A stretch of 64,000 bases of DNA from NCBI GenBank assembly GCA_947446575.1, contig CANFHC010000016.1, forward strand, positions 1 to 64,000, in the 5' to 3' direction. Shown here piece by piece: positions 22,906 to 31,885 of the stretch. This DNA is from Bacteriovoracaceae bacterium. Its GTDB lineage: Bacteria > Bdellovibrionota > Bacteriovoracia > Bacteriovoracales > Bacteriovoracaceae. A program made the position numbers and the translations under genes. Under the pieces are notes generated by a model. It searched no databases and was not told where the DNA came from. It saw only the letters and a list, made by a program, of their open reading frames with translations. The first letter of the stretch is position 1. Every line of letters starts with the position of its first letter.

Positions 22906-25122
22906 TTATTTTGATTTGTGAGTATAAGTTCCATCCCATCCAGGTGTAGGTGGTACTTTAGAGAAATCAGTACAAATATAGAGCATGCGCTCAAACGTTT
23001 TATCTTCTGGATATTTTTCGTGTAAAGGTTTTAAAATTTCTGCTGCTTCAGTAAATTTTTGAAGAAGATAATACGCAAAGGCCCTCTCGTATCTTTCAAG
23101 TCCTTGTGTGTCTTGATAAAGCATGTGAGTTGGGTGAAGAACTTCATAAATCGTTAAGGCGTTTTCTTTACCTTTAACCTTTACTTTATCAAGTGTTCTA
23201 AATGTAAATTCACGAGCAAGCTCCGGAGGAATAGCATTTTTTGTGTATTCAGAAATATTGAGCTGAACTCCATAGAACTTACAAAGAGACTCAAGACGAG
23301 CTCCAAGGTTCATGTTATCACCAAGAGCGGTATAAGAAAAAATTTGATTAGAACCCATGTTACCAACTGAGCACTCACCAGTATTTAAACCTATACCATG
23401 TTTAAATATAGGAAAGCCGTCGCGTTTAAATTCTTCATTGATGGCAGGTAAGCGCTCAATCATTTGAATCGCTCCTTTTACGGCCCAGTAAGGATGATTT
23501 TCTAAATCAACAGGCGCTCCCCAGTAAGCGACCATCGCGTCTCCGATATATTTATCGAGAGTCCCTTTATGCTCGAAGAGAGTGTCAGTCATCATGGTCA
23601 TATATTTATTTAAACATAATGTAAGTTGCTCGGGTGTTAGCTTCTCAGAGATAGAAGTGAAGTCTCGAACATCGGAAAAGAAGACAGTAATATTTTTCTT
23701 TTCACCGCCCAAGCGAACTTTATCTGGGTTTTTAAGAAGGTCGTTAACGATAGAAGGGGCAAGGTAGCGAGAAAATGTTCCTTTGATCTTTTTCTTTTCT
23801 TTATTTGATTGATAAAAATGTAAAAAAGTTGACCACGAATAACACATAACAACTGATAAAATGCAAAAGAACAATCGAATATTATATCCTTTAGGGATAA
23901 AATAATATGTGTCTATGTAAAGAAATCCAGCAATGATGGCATTGACCACCAAAAAATCCAAAATAGCATTTCCTAAAAACATCGTTCCGATAATGAGAGC
24001 AGAACCTAAAGTTAAAAGTATCCAAGAGTACTTCGTTGAATCGGATTCAGAGACGAAAAATTTTCCTTCAAGTAACATATGAGTCATGTTCATGTGGAAA
24101 ACGACTCCAGGCAAAGCAGAGTCAACCGGTGTGTTTCTTAAATCGTGAGCACCAAAAGCTGTTGAAGCAAAAAAGACAATTTTATCTTTAAAAATTTCAG
24201 TCATGTGTGGATCGCCATCTTTGGCATTGAAAATATCGTAAACTGAAACGACCGGAAAGTGATCCAATCCCCCCAACCAACGGACCTTTGTTTCGGCGTT
24301 GTAATTGAGATTAGCTATACCTTTTTTAGTTCTGAGAAATGCCGCTTCTGGAGAAGATATTTCTATTACTGGTTTATCTCCGGTATAAAACTGATAAGTT
24401 TGAAGGGCAAAAGAGGGAAAATAGATGGAATCGACATTGGCCACTAATCTATAGTGGCGATAAACCCCGTCTGAATCCGCATCAGCTTCAATGTGTGATA
24501 GACCAACATCTGAATTTGCAAGCGATGGAATGGGATAAACTTTTTTTCCAACAATATTTGGTTGAAGGTTTGCTCCTGAAGCTTGTTTTGTATCTAAAAC
24601 GTAATTTAAAAGTTGATCAGGGGCATCTTTGTAAAAATTTTCTTCATCGATAGGTCCACTGTCTTTAGGATCTACAGAGTAAGGAATAATAATTTTTCGA
24701 CCCGGAACAGATTGAAATTTTTTAATACTCGCCAGAAGAACATTGTCAGGGGATTCGGCATTACAGGCAACTTCGGGTTCAGAATAAAAAACGTCGAAAG
24801 CGATAATTTTAGCACCGAATGATCCTAGTTTATCAATGACCTTTGCGTGTTTTGTTCTTGTCCAAGGCCAACGACCAATTTTATTAAGTGAGTGATCATC
24901 TATTGCAGCAAGAACTAATCGATCATCTTTTTTATTTTTATCAATGGTGAAGCGCATACGTAAATCGTAAAATCGGTCTTCAAAAAATGAAGCGTAGGTA
25001 AGGATAAATGATTTGTTACCATCTGAATTATAATCTCTTTCACTAGTAGAGAGTAATATACTAATGGCGCAAAATGTAACAATTATGGATATTCCAAAAT
25101 ATTGGAAGATTCTAAATAACAT
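22906..25122 (-). CDS. CHASE2-domain class III adenylate cyclase
   Basis: A 738-residue inner-membrane sensor. It has one N-terminal helix (residues about 5-25), a periplasmic CHASE2 domain (about 35-355), three transmembrane helices (about 364-438) and a cytoplasmic class III cyclase domain (about 475-665). Metal aspartates are present (FFSDVRD, D484; GDAMVAYWG, D528), as are the substrate lysine (K524), the adenine-selecting aspartate (LGD, D602) and the transition-state Asn605/Arg609. It should therefore make cAMP. A TPR-like tail follows. It is the last gene of a minus-strand set with the FecR and TPR/barrel genes (15-base gap), which probably provide or read its periplasmic signal. Confidence 0.92.
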   Translation of the reverse strand: MLFRIFQYFGISIIVTFCAISILLSTSERDYNSDGNKSFILTYASFFEDRFYDLRMRFTIDKNKKDDRLVLAAIDDHSLNKIGRWPWTRTKHAKVIDKLGSFGAKIIAFDVFYSEPEVACNAESPDNVLLASIKKFQSVPGRKIIIPYSVDPKDSGPIDEENFYKDAPDQLLNYVLDTKQASGANLQPNIVGKKVYPIPSLANSDVGLSHIEADADSDGVYRHYRLVANVDSIYFPSFALQTYQFYTGDKPVIEISSPEAAFLRTKKGIANLNYNAETKVRWLGGLDHFPVVSVYDIFNAKDGDPHMTEIFKDKIVFFASTAFGAHDLRNTPVDSALPGVVFHMNMTHMLLEGKFFVSESDSTKYSWILLTLGSALIIGTMFLGNAILDFLVVNAIIAGFLYIDTYYFIPKGYNIRLFFCILSVVMCYSWSTFLHFYQSNKEKKKIKGTFSRYLAPSIVNDLLKNPDKVRLGGEKKNITVFFSDVRDFTSISEKLTPEQLTLCLNKYMTMMTDTLFEHKGTLDKYIGDAMVAYWGAPVDLENHPYWAVKGAIQMIERLPAINEEFKRDGFPIFKHGIGLNTGECSVGNMGSNQIFSYTALGDNMNLGARLESLCKFYGVQLNISEYTKNAIPPELAREFTFRTLDKVKVKGKENALTIYEVLHPTHMLYQDTQGLERYERAFAYYLLQKFTEAAEILKPLHEKYPEDKTFERMLYICTDFSKVPPTPGWDGTYTHKSK

Positions 25123-25137
25123 GAAGACTCCCTAGTC

Positions 25138-26730
25138 CTAAAAGCTATAACGAAACTCTGTTGTAAAAACATTTTTTTGATAAGAATAGTCACTAAGCTT
25201 TGATTTGTTTTTGGTAAAATCGTAATTGATGGAAATTTTCATTTTCTCATTAATTTCTTTTGAAAGATCTAAGGATGGATTGAATGTAAACTCCGTTCCT
25301 CGAGAAGATTTTTGAGTCTTTGTATCTGTCACTGTGGTCGCCATAGCAAAGGCCAAAGTGTACTTTGGCAGAATTTCAGGAATTAAATAATCAAAGCGCA
25401 ATAAGTATGAGTCTGTGTTTGTCGATGAATTATTGTAGTTATCGACAAAGTCTGCTTCAAATAAAGCGATAATTAAATGTTGATTGGGGAGAGCTATTGT
25501 CTGATCTCCAATCAAACTATTTGTATTGTTGTTGATTGCCTCACTTTCACCTTTATAAATTTTTCTTTTAAATTTAAAAGAAGTGTCACCAACACTAAAG
25601 AAATTAAAAAGTTCTCCCAGTGAAAAGCTTGTTGATTTTGCATAGCCTATTCTTTTATGTTCTTGTTTCCAGTCTTTATTTATTTTAGAGAACTCAATAT
25701 CAAACATCAAACTTGCAGGCTGACCTCGAACCATATGCTCATATTTATTTTTCAGATTAGCATTGAGAGAAAAAGAATCGTTTTGAAAAACATCTGGTGA
25801 GTTCTGATCACTATGTTGAATAAAGTTCCAGCGAAAATCAGGCGAAATAATAAATTTCTTTTTCAAAACGAAATCGTATTTCCCATAAACTTCCGACTCA
25901 AAAATATAAGACTCTTTTTTTGATTGAGAGACATTGTTTTCTTCATTTATTAAAGAGATGTTGTCATCAAATTTAACTTTTTGAGAAACGTAACCACTGT
26001 ATCTTTTGGGTGAGATTCTTTTTCCATTAGTTAATAGGTTGGGATCGAGATTAAATTCTTTTTCGACTTCTTGAATTCGTTGAATAATTTCTATTGCTGC
26101 ACCAGTACTCTTGTCGGTGTTAAGGGCCTGCTTCATCATCGGAACGATATATTTTTCTACACTCGATTCTAGTTTTTCTTTTTCAGTATTTTTTTCCCTC
26201 ATCATCAGCAGCATTGTTTCTGCTAATTGAAAACGAGCAATTTGTTTTATTTTATTGTCTGCATCTTGGCTTTTTATAAGCTCTGTATAGCTGTCTGTTG
26301 CTTTTGGATATTCTTCTAAAATTTGAGAGATATGAGCAACGTAGTAGAGAGAAGCTGGTGCATTGTATTTTCTTTTGACTGATTCACTAAAAGCTCTTCT
26401 GGCAGCTTTCAATTCGTTGGAAGCATAAAGAGCCTGTCCATACTCGTAATAAATGTCTATGTGCGTGTTATTTTCGTTTATTGCTAATTCAAAATTTTTA
26501 TAGGCCTTGTCGTATTCTTGCAACTTAGAGTAAGTTAACCCCGCTAAATAAAACTTTTCACCAGCTAGACCTTCTTGGGTAGATATTTTTTCGAGTGAAG
26601 AAATGGCTTTAGTATACTGACCATTTTTAAAAAATTGATTAAAATCATTCAACGCTCCAGATTGAGCATAAAGATTAAAACTAATCAAAGTGTATATTGG
26701 TAAACATTTTAAGAAACATTGTTTCTTCAT
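25138..26730 (-). CDS. TPR protein with C-terminal outer-membrane beta-barrel
   Basis: About 530 residues from the ATG at 26730 (GGAAGGA upstream) with a signal peptide. Residues about 25-230 hold TPR-like helical repeats (KFYLAGLTYSKLQEYDKAYKNF; IYYEYGQALYASNELKAARRAF). The rest is rich in alternating aromatic and polar strands and ends in VFTTEFRYSF, the terminal-Phe signature of outer-membrane barrels. A longer frame from 26778 runs into a terminator hairpin and is not the true start. It lies between the FecR gene and the CHASE2 cyclase gene; a role in a periplasm-to-cyclase signalling chain is inference. Confidence 0.75.
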   Translation of the reverse strand: MKKQCFLKCLPIYTLISFNLYAQSGALNDFNQFFKNGQYTKAISSLEKISTQEGLAGEKFYLAGLTYSKLQEYDKAYKNFELAINENNTHIDIYYEYGQALYASNELKAARRAFSESVKRKYNAPASLYYVAHISQILEEYPKATDSYTELIKSQDADNKIKQIARFQLAETMLLMMREKNTEKEKLESSVEKYIVPMMKQALNTDKSTGAAIEIIQRIQEVEKEFNLDPNLLTNGKRISPKRYSGYVSQKVKFDDNISLINEENNVSQSKKESYIFESEVYGKYDFVLKKKFIISPDFRWNFIQHSDQNSPDVFQNDSFSLNANLKNKYEHMVRGQPASLMFDIEFSKINKDWKQEHKRIGYAKSTSFSLGELFNFFSVGDTSFKFKRKIYKGESEAINNNTNSLIGDQTIALPNQHLIIALFEADFVDNYNNSSTNTDSYLLRFDYLIPEILPKYTLAFAMATTVTDTKTQKSSRGTEFTFNPSLDLSKEINEKMKISINYDFTKNKSKLSDYSYQKNVFTTEFRYSF

Positions 26731-26744
26731 TTTTCCTTCCGTAG

Positions 26745-26775
26745 AAAAAAAGAGCGCACCACTAAGGGTGCGCTC
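26745..26775 (-). terminator. Intrinsic terminator between FecR and TPR/barrel genes
   Basis: On the minus strand GAGCGCACC and GGTGCGCTC form a perfect 9-bp GC-rich stem with a 6-base loop, followed by seven T. It stands after the FecR gene and only 14 bases before the ATG of the TPR/barrel gene. Expression of the latter must depend on read-through or on a promoter inside this small region, so the element may act as an attenuator. Confidence 0.8.
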
Positions 26776-26821
26776 CATATTATTTAAATGTGGTTTCTCA
26801 ATTATTATAATTGATATTCAA

Positions 26822-28303
26822 TTATGGTGCATTGAAAATTACATGCACTTTTGACGTTGAAGCCGGTGATCCAAGGCTTGTTGCTGTATCTTTTTGTTGA
26901 GCGTTCGAGTCCAGTACCGCTCTAGCATCAATTAAAGGTTTTGGCGGTGGCGCAGGTGCAGTGGGAGAGAAGTTATTAACGAACGCTACCATTGCTGGAG
27001 AGTTCGCAAGTGGCTGAGGAATATTAAGCGAGGCAGGTGCTGGACCTACTGCCCCAGGTGGAGGAGGTGAACCTGCGGGAGGCGCGCCATCGCTGGCAGG
27101 AACTCTCGATCCCTCTTTGCTTGAAGCTACTTCGGCAGTTTTTGCATCGTTGGCTTTTTTGTCATCTTTTTTGTCATCTTTTTTGTCATCTTTTTTATCC
27201 TTGTCGTCTTTCTTTTCTTCTTTGTTTATTGACTGAGATTTTGAATAGGCTTCAGGGTCAACTAAAATAAATTTTCCATCTACTCCAAGTTTTAATCCTT
27301 CTGGAGATTTATATTCACCAGTTGATTTATCGATTTTCCCGAATGTTTCTGGAACAACATATGTTTTTGAGTTTGGATCAAAGACAGCATTAGCTGGAGG
27401 AGGAATAATATTAACTGTATTTAAATCAATGATTGATCCTGCAGGAAGTTTATATTCACCAGTTTTAGTATTAAAAAATCCATTGGGGTCACTAAGTTTT
27501 TTTTGATCATTTCCTGCTGCTGATATTGTTTCCTTGGGAGCATTAGAAAAACTTGCACTATCTGCCCCGGGAGGAAGAGGATTGCGAAATTGTTTTTTAT
27601 CACCTTCAGTTGACTCTTTTATACCTGTTTCGTTTTCTTTAAGAGCGTCGATTTGTTTTGTTCCTAGCAGAGTAGGAGTCATTGCTCTGTCTGCCACATT
27701 TAAATTAACTGCAGAAATTTGTCCATGTTCAACCATAACGGCTTTTTCACTAGAGACAACTTTTTCTAATCGAACTTGATCAAATTTTTCTTCGCGCATA
27801 TCTTTTTCAATATGTGCCATGGCCACTTTGCCTTCAAAAGTAATTAAAGATGTATTGTTATTATCGGCGTTGTAGTTAACTTGAAAATCCGTTCCACGAA
27901 TACCCATGGCCGCAGTTTTCGTTTTAATATAAAGCTTAGACTTACTCTTGTCGTCCATTTCCATATAGTCTTTGGTTACTTGTGATCTGATTTGTCCCTT
28001 AACCAAAGTTATGATTCCAGCTTCTTTTTTTGGAAAAGCATTTATTACCATTTGAGAGTTAGGGCCTAAGTTCATTTGTGATTTATCAATAAAGATAAGT
28101 TTTACGAAACTTTTTTCAGCTGTTTGTAAAACAGTTCCCTCTGGAATGGATTGATCTGCTTGAACATCCAGAACAGTTCCATTTGCAAGCTTTCCTTTTA
28201 CATGGCCTTTTAATATGACAACTTTGGCGACATCGTCAGCGTACAAATTCCCCGCTAAAATAAGCGAAAAAGAAAGGACTGAAAGTGTTTGTAATAGTTT
28301 CAT
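26822..28303 (-). CDS. Exported FecR-domain protein with charged repeats and Pro-rich tail
   Basis: About 493 residues from the ATG at 28303 (AGGGA upstream), opening with a signal peptide that ends in AGNLYA. The FecR domain occupies residues about 22-180 (GTVLQTAEKSFVKLIFIDKS; MGIRGTDFQVNY; TFEGKVAMAH). A linker with repeated PxGSIIDLN/EYKSPEG-type segments follows, then a highly charged DDKK repeat near residue 370 and a proline/alanine-rich tail ending VHVIFNAP. As first gene of the FecR-TPR-cyclase set, it probably senses or assembles in the periplasm. This is not the TonB/FecI type: no sigma factor gene is near. Confidence 0.8.
   Translation of the reverse strand: MKLLQTLSVLSFSLILAGNLYADDVAKVVILKGHVKGKLANGTVLDVQADQSIPEGTVLQTAEKSFVKLIFIDKSQMNLGPNSQMVINAFPKKEAGIITLVKGQIRSQVTKDYMEMDDKSKSKLYIKTKTAAMGIRGTDFQVNYNADNNNTSLITFEGKVAMAHIEKDMREEKFDQVRLEKVVSSEKAVMVEHGQISAVNLNVADRAMTPTLLGTKQIDALKENETGIKESTEGDKKQFRNPLPPGADSASFSNAPKETISAAGNDQKKLSDPNGFFNTKTGEYKLPAGSIIDLNTVNIIPPPANAVFDPNSKTYVVPETFGKIDKSTGEYKSPEGLKLGVDGKFILVDPEAYSKSQSINKEEKKDDKDKKDDKKDDKKDDKKANDAKTAEVASSKEGSRVPASDGAPPAGSPPPPGAVGPAPASLNIPQPLANSPAMVAFVNNFSPTAPAPPPKPLIDARAVLDSNAQQKDTATSLGSPASTSKVHVIFNAP
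27155..27196. repeat. 12-base tandem repeat (3.5 copies) in the FecR gene
   Basis: Three exact copies of TTTTTTGTCATC followed by half a copy, encoding a DDKK repeat on the minus strand. Because the unit is a multiple of three, copy-number changes would lengthen or shorten the charged linker without breaking the frame. Confidence 0.85.
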
Positions 28304-28546
28304 AAAATTCCCTAATTTGAGACAGATAAGGCTAAACATCTCTTCGTTAATTATAAGAGAGTTCTTTAGAAGATAATTAACCTATGATTTTTCTTTGGTA
28401 AGGGCAATTTTTAGTAAAGGAAGTGACAAAAATTCTGGCCAATTAAAGCTTAATAACTTGATATCAATAAAATATTTACCAGGAAGTTAAGACAGAGCAA
28501 TCCCCCTTGTGGTACTGATTAAGCATTAATTTTAACGGGACTATTT

Positions 28547-29473
28547 ATGAGCTTGAACGAATTAGAATTAAAAAAAACCGAGTTTCACAATCATGTATTG
28601 AATCTGCAAAATCAAATCACCAGAGCAATTCAAAATGTTGATATATCTATAAATCTTGAAGAAGATCCTTGGGAGCGGATGGATTATTTAGGTGCTCCAG
28701 GAGGTGGAGGAATTACTCGCGCTTTCACCGGCGATATCATTGAAAATGCCGGAGTAAATACTTCAAAAGTTTTTGGGGCCATCGACCCAGAATTTGCAAA
28801 AAACCTTGGTGGTACAGGATCTGCAATGTGGGCCTGTGGAATTTCATTAATTATTCATCCAAGAAATCCTCGCGTTCCCACTGTGCATGCTAATTTTAGA
28901 ATGATTGTGGCCGGAGAAAAATTTTGGTTTGGTGGTGGAGCTGATCTCACACCATTTTATCCACATCCAGAAGACTTTAATTATTTTCACGAAACTTGGA
29001 AGAGAGCATGCTCACCCTATAATTCTTATGAATCAATGAAAGCGACTTGTGATAAATATTTCGTCAATACGCATCGAAAAGACGCTCGTGGAGAAGAAAT
29101 GCGCGGAGTGAGTGGAATCTTTTTTGATCATATGAACACAGGAAATTTAGAAAACGATTTTAAAATGGTTGTAGATCTTTCTAATCATTTTCTTGAATCG
29201 TATTTTCCAATTGTAGAAAAAAGAAAAGATGAAGCCTATACTCTCGAAGATGTGGATTTCCAACTGCACCGCCGTGGACGTTACGTAGAGTTTAACTTAT
29301 TGCATGACAGAGGAACTATGTTTGGTTTAAAAACGAACGGGCGAACAGATTCGATTTTAATTTCTCTACCTGCGAGAGCAAAATTTTCTTATAAGTATAA
29401 GCCTATTGCTGGTTCACCTCATGAAGAAATGATGAATTATTATTTTGCTGAATCTAAGACAATAAATAAATGA
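28547..29473 (+). CDS. hemF: Oxygen-dependent coproporphyrinogen III oxidase
   Basis: A 308-residue haem-biosynthesis enzyme that uses O2 to convert coproporphyrinogen III to protoporphyrinogen IX. The HemF signature regions are clear: GGGGITRAF, MWACGISLIIHPRNPRVPTVHANFR, WFGGGADLTPFYP, GVSGIFFDH and the C-terminal RGRYVEFNLLHDRGTMFGL. Length matches the family. Cytoplasmic. It overlaps the downstream EamA gene by 4 bases. Its presence indicates aerobic growth. Confidence 0.96.
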   Translation: MSLNELELKKTEFHNHVLNLQNQITRAIQNVDISINLEEDPWERMDYLGAPGGGGITRAFTGDIIENAGVNTSKVFGAIDPEFAKNLGGTGSAMWACGISLIIHPRNPRVPTVHANFRMIVAGEKFWFGGGADLTPFYPHPEDFNYFHETWKRACSPYNSYESMKATCDKYFVNTHRKDARGEEMRGVSGIFFDHMNTGNLENDFKMVVDLSNHFLESYFPIVEKRKDEAYTLEDVDFQLHRRGRYVEFNLLHDRGTMFGLKTNGRTDSILISLPARAKFSYKYKPIAGSPHEEMMNYYFAESKTINK

Positions 29474-30363
29474 TCAGCAATATATTACTGCTCTCACTCT
29501 CGAGTGCCATCTGGGGATTTGGTTTTATTGCTACCAGATGGTCATTGACAGCTTTTGATCCTTTCTGGGCAAATGCTTTGCGATTTGCACTGGCAGCAAC
29601 ATTAAGTATTCCATTTTTGATTTATAAAAAATCATTTTGGCGAAAAAATAATATTTTAAAAAAAGCTGCTATTAGCTCAGTGTTTCTTTTGGGTACACTG
29701 TTGTTTCAAACCTTGGGATTAAATTCCACAACGGTCGCTAAAAGTGGTTTTATCACGACTTTGTATTCGCTTTTTGTACCAATTATTTTAATGCTTTTTT
29801 CTGGCAAACGTTATCGTTTAACATTTTGGCTTTTAGTTTTCATGGCATTAATAGGTATGGCCTTAATGTGTAACCTTGAAGTCAAAGATTTAAATGGAGG
29901 AGATTTCCTTACGTTACTTTGTTCAATTTCAGCGGCGTTGCATATTTTGTACATTGGCAAAGTAGCAAATTCTATTGAGTCACCAGTTGAATTTAATTTT
30001 TTGCAGAATTTTTTTGTAGCAATTTTTTCTATTTTTATAGCTTTCATCGCCATTGGGCCGGTAGATCTTTCGCCACTAAAAGATATTCATTCTCTAGCAG
30101 TCAATGGTTTGCTTTTTTTGGGAATTATCTCGAGTATGATTTCTTTTACCATCCAAGTTGTAGCACAAAAAAAAATACCATCACATATCGCAGGTCTTAT
30201 CTTTTTAATGGAGTCACCATTTGCAGCAGTGTTTGGTTATTTTGTTTTTAAAGAGCTGCTAAGCCCTATGAATATGGTTGGTGCGTTGTTGATTATGTTG
30301 TCGGTGATTTTAGTGCCAGTGCTTGGAAGAGAAGTGACTACTCCAAAAAAATCTTCGGAGTAG
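29470..30363 (+). CDS. EamA/DMT-family transporter
   Basis: A 297-residue inner-membrane protein with about ten hydrophobic helices in two EamA repeats (for example AIWGFGFIATRWSLTAFDPFWANALRFALA in the first and HIAGLIFLMESPFAAVFGYFVF in the second). Members export or import metabolites such as amino acids; the substrate cannot be told. Its ATG overlaps the hemF stop, so the two are translationally coupled, although no functional link to haem is known to me. Confidence 0.88.
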   Translation: MISNILLLSLSSAIWGFGFIATRWSLTAFDPFWANALRFALAATLSIPFLIYKKSFWRKNNILKKAAISSVFLLGTLLFQTLGLNSTTVAKSGFITTLYSLFVPIILMLFSGKRYRLTFWLLVFMALIGMALMCNLEVKDLNGGDFLTLLCSISAALHILYIGKVANSIESPVEFNFLQNFFVAIFSIFIAFIAIGPVDLSPLKDIHSLAVNGLLFLGIISSMISFTIQVVAQKKIPSHIAGLIFLMESPFAAVFGYFVFKELLSPMNMVGALLIMLSVILVPVLGREVTTPKKSSE

Positions 30364-30365
30364 TC
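30336..30365. terminator. Hairpin at the end of the EamA gene (weak terminator candidate)
   Basis: GACTACTCC (30336-30344) and GGAGTAGTC (30357-30365) form a perfect 9-bp stem with an A-rich 12-base loop spanning the EamA stop codon, between convergent genes. No T-run follows on either strand, so it is not a classical intrinsic terminator; it may stabilise the mRNA end instead. Confidence 0.35.
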
Positions 30366-30377
30366 AGTTAAAAAATC

Positions 30378-31016
30378 TTAGTTAAATTTTTTGTAGATAT
30401 TCATCATTTTTGCTTTTGTTGAACCTGTAAGATTAATCATAAGTAGAACACCAGCATTTTCTCCTGAAGCATCGTTACCAACAAGTGAAATTGTGCCAGC
30501 TGCTTTAGTATTCATATAATATCTAAAGCTAGCGATAGCTCCATCAACACCAACTGCCGCTGGAACGAAGATACCAAAAACATCTTTTCCCAAGTAAAAA
30601 GACATGTTGTGGAATTTTTCAATTGAGAAAGCAACTGCTGGAAGTGCACCAGTTGAAACACCTGGTAGGTTTCTTCCACCAGGAAGTTTTTGTGGATCAA
30701 GTTTATCAAGACCACCATCAACGATATCTTTTAATGAAACAGAAATTGTCATTAAAGTTCCATTTGATTGTAAATCTGGAGAGACTTCAAGAAATGAGTA
30801 CTTGTACTTTGGAATGTTATAACGAAGACCACCATCCATTTGAACATTTTCAAAAACCATAGAGATTTGAAGATTGTCTTGAAGTAGCGAAACAGTCGGA
30901 CCTTGAATACCGGCAATTTGGATATTAGAAGTACTGTTGTTACCACATGAAGTAGCGAATCCTAGTGTACAAAAAGCAATAGTCGCGACTAAATACGTTT
31001 TCCATTTTATTAACAT
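30378..31016 (-). CDS. Putative lipoprotein of unknown function
   Basis: A 212-residue exported protein whose N-terminus (positive MLIKWK, hydrophobic core, GFATSCGNN) looks like a lipoprotein signal with Cys24 as the lipidated residue; the ATSC lipobox is acceptable but not ideal. The mature part is beta-rich, with several glycine-rich turns. No family recognised. AAGGAGAA precedes the ATG. It is convergent with the hemF-EamA pair and stands alone. Confidence 0.6.
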   Translation of the reverse strand: MLIKWKTYLVATIAFCTLGFATSCGNNSTSNIQIAGIQGPTVSLLQDNLQISMVFENVQMDGGLRYNIPKYKYSFLEVSPDLQSNGTLMTISVSLKDIVDGGLDKLDPQKLPGGRNLPGVSTGALPAVAFSIEKFHNMSFYLGKDVFGIFVPAAVGVDGAIASFRYYMNTKAAGTISLVGNDASGENAGVLLMINLTGSTKAKMMNIYKKFN

Positions 31017-31110
31017 AAAAAAGTTCTCCTTTAAGTTGGCCTGTTAAAACATTTTTAAGTTATTTCGGAAACCGTTTGAATAAATTTAGAACTTATTTTC
31101 CGCTCTCAAT

Positions 31111-31224
31111 TTAATTTTTAGTGCTTTCCATGATTTCTTCATCGCTTAGGATTGGATGTTGAGTTGCTTGGTCGGGTACTGTTGACACTATTTTTGAGAT
31201 TAATACTAACAAAAAAAGTGGCAT
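31111..31224 (-). CDS. Possible 37-residue small protein
   Basis: In the 278-base gap between the lipoprotein and nfu genes, a minus-strand frame gives MPLFLLVLISKIVSTV followed by a polar, acidic tail ending ESTKN. The hydrophobic start could be a signal or a membrane anchor. There is no convincing ribosome binding site, so this may be a chance frame. Nothing else coding was seen in the gap. Confidence 0.25.
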   Translation of the reverse strand: MPLFLLVLISKIVSTVPDQATQHPILSDEEIMESTKN

Positions 31225-31294
31225 TTTGATTGACCATAGATTTTCCTGTTAGCATTGAAGATATGTAATTTAAAGAGTAAATCTTTGTTAAAAT

Positions 31295-31876
31295 CTAAAA
31301 ATCTGGAGCAATATAAACTTCAATTTCTGGATTCAATTCGTCTCTCAAAATGGCCTTAATTGCTTCGAGTGTTCCAGTAGTAGAACTTGGACATGTTCCA
31401 CAAGCACCTTGGTACTTAACCATTAAAATATTGTCTTGGTAAGTGAGTGCTTGGATATCTCCACCATCACCTTGAAGTCCAGGCCTAATTGTTTTATCTA
31501 AGATGGCCTCAATTTGCTGCAGCTCTGGGGATAGATTTTTACGTCTATCTTCTTCTGGATTAGGATCATTATAATCTGGATTATGTTTTGGCATTTCAGC
31601 TTCTAAAAGCTTTACAACATTTTTTTCTACGGATTCCCAATCTTCATAGGAAAATTTTGTTATAGCTATAACATTTTCAAAAAAGTGCAGTTGATCAATT
31701 CCTCTTACTTTAAAAAGCTCCATCGCAAGATGATTATCACCACATTCTGTTGGAGATTTATAAGTTGAGTTCCCAATATTTTTTACCGGTACGTTTAATA
31801 TAAATTTAAGCGCATTCGGGTTCGGTGTTGGTTGAATATCAATATCGAGATTAAATTCATTATTAGCTGTATTCAT
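31295..31876 (-). CDS. nfu: NFU-type iron-sulfur scaffold/carrier
   Basis: A 193-residue protein with an N-terminal Nfu_N domain (IQPTPNPNALKFILN, residues 14-28) and a C-terminal NifU-like domain with the cluster-binding GACGTCPSS (CxxC, near residue 160) preceded by IRPGLQGDGGDIQ. It accepts or delivers 4Fe-4S clusters. Last gene of the suf operon, 9 bases after sufS, so it probably acts as the A-type/carrier component here. Cytoplasmic. Confidence 0.92.
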   Translation of the reverse strand: MNTANNEFNLDIDIQPTPNPNALKFILNVPVKNIGNSTYKSPTECGDNHLAMELFKVRGIDQLHFFENVIAITKFSYEDWESVEKNVVKLLEAEMPKHNPDYNDPNPEEDRRKNLSPELQQIEAILDKTIRPGLQGDGGDIQALTYQDNILMVKYQGACGTCPSSTTGTLEAIKAILRDELNPEIEVYIAPDF

Positions 31877-31885
31877 ATTGTCCTC

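Noticed and set aside
26731-26778. N-terminal extension of the TPR/barrel gene to 26778
   Set aside because: The extra codons fall inside a terminator hairpin and the signal peptide begins at 26730.
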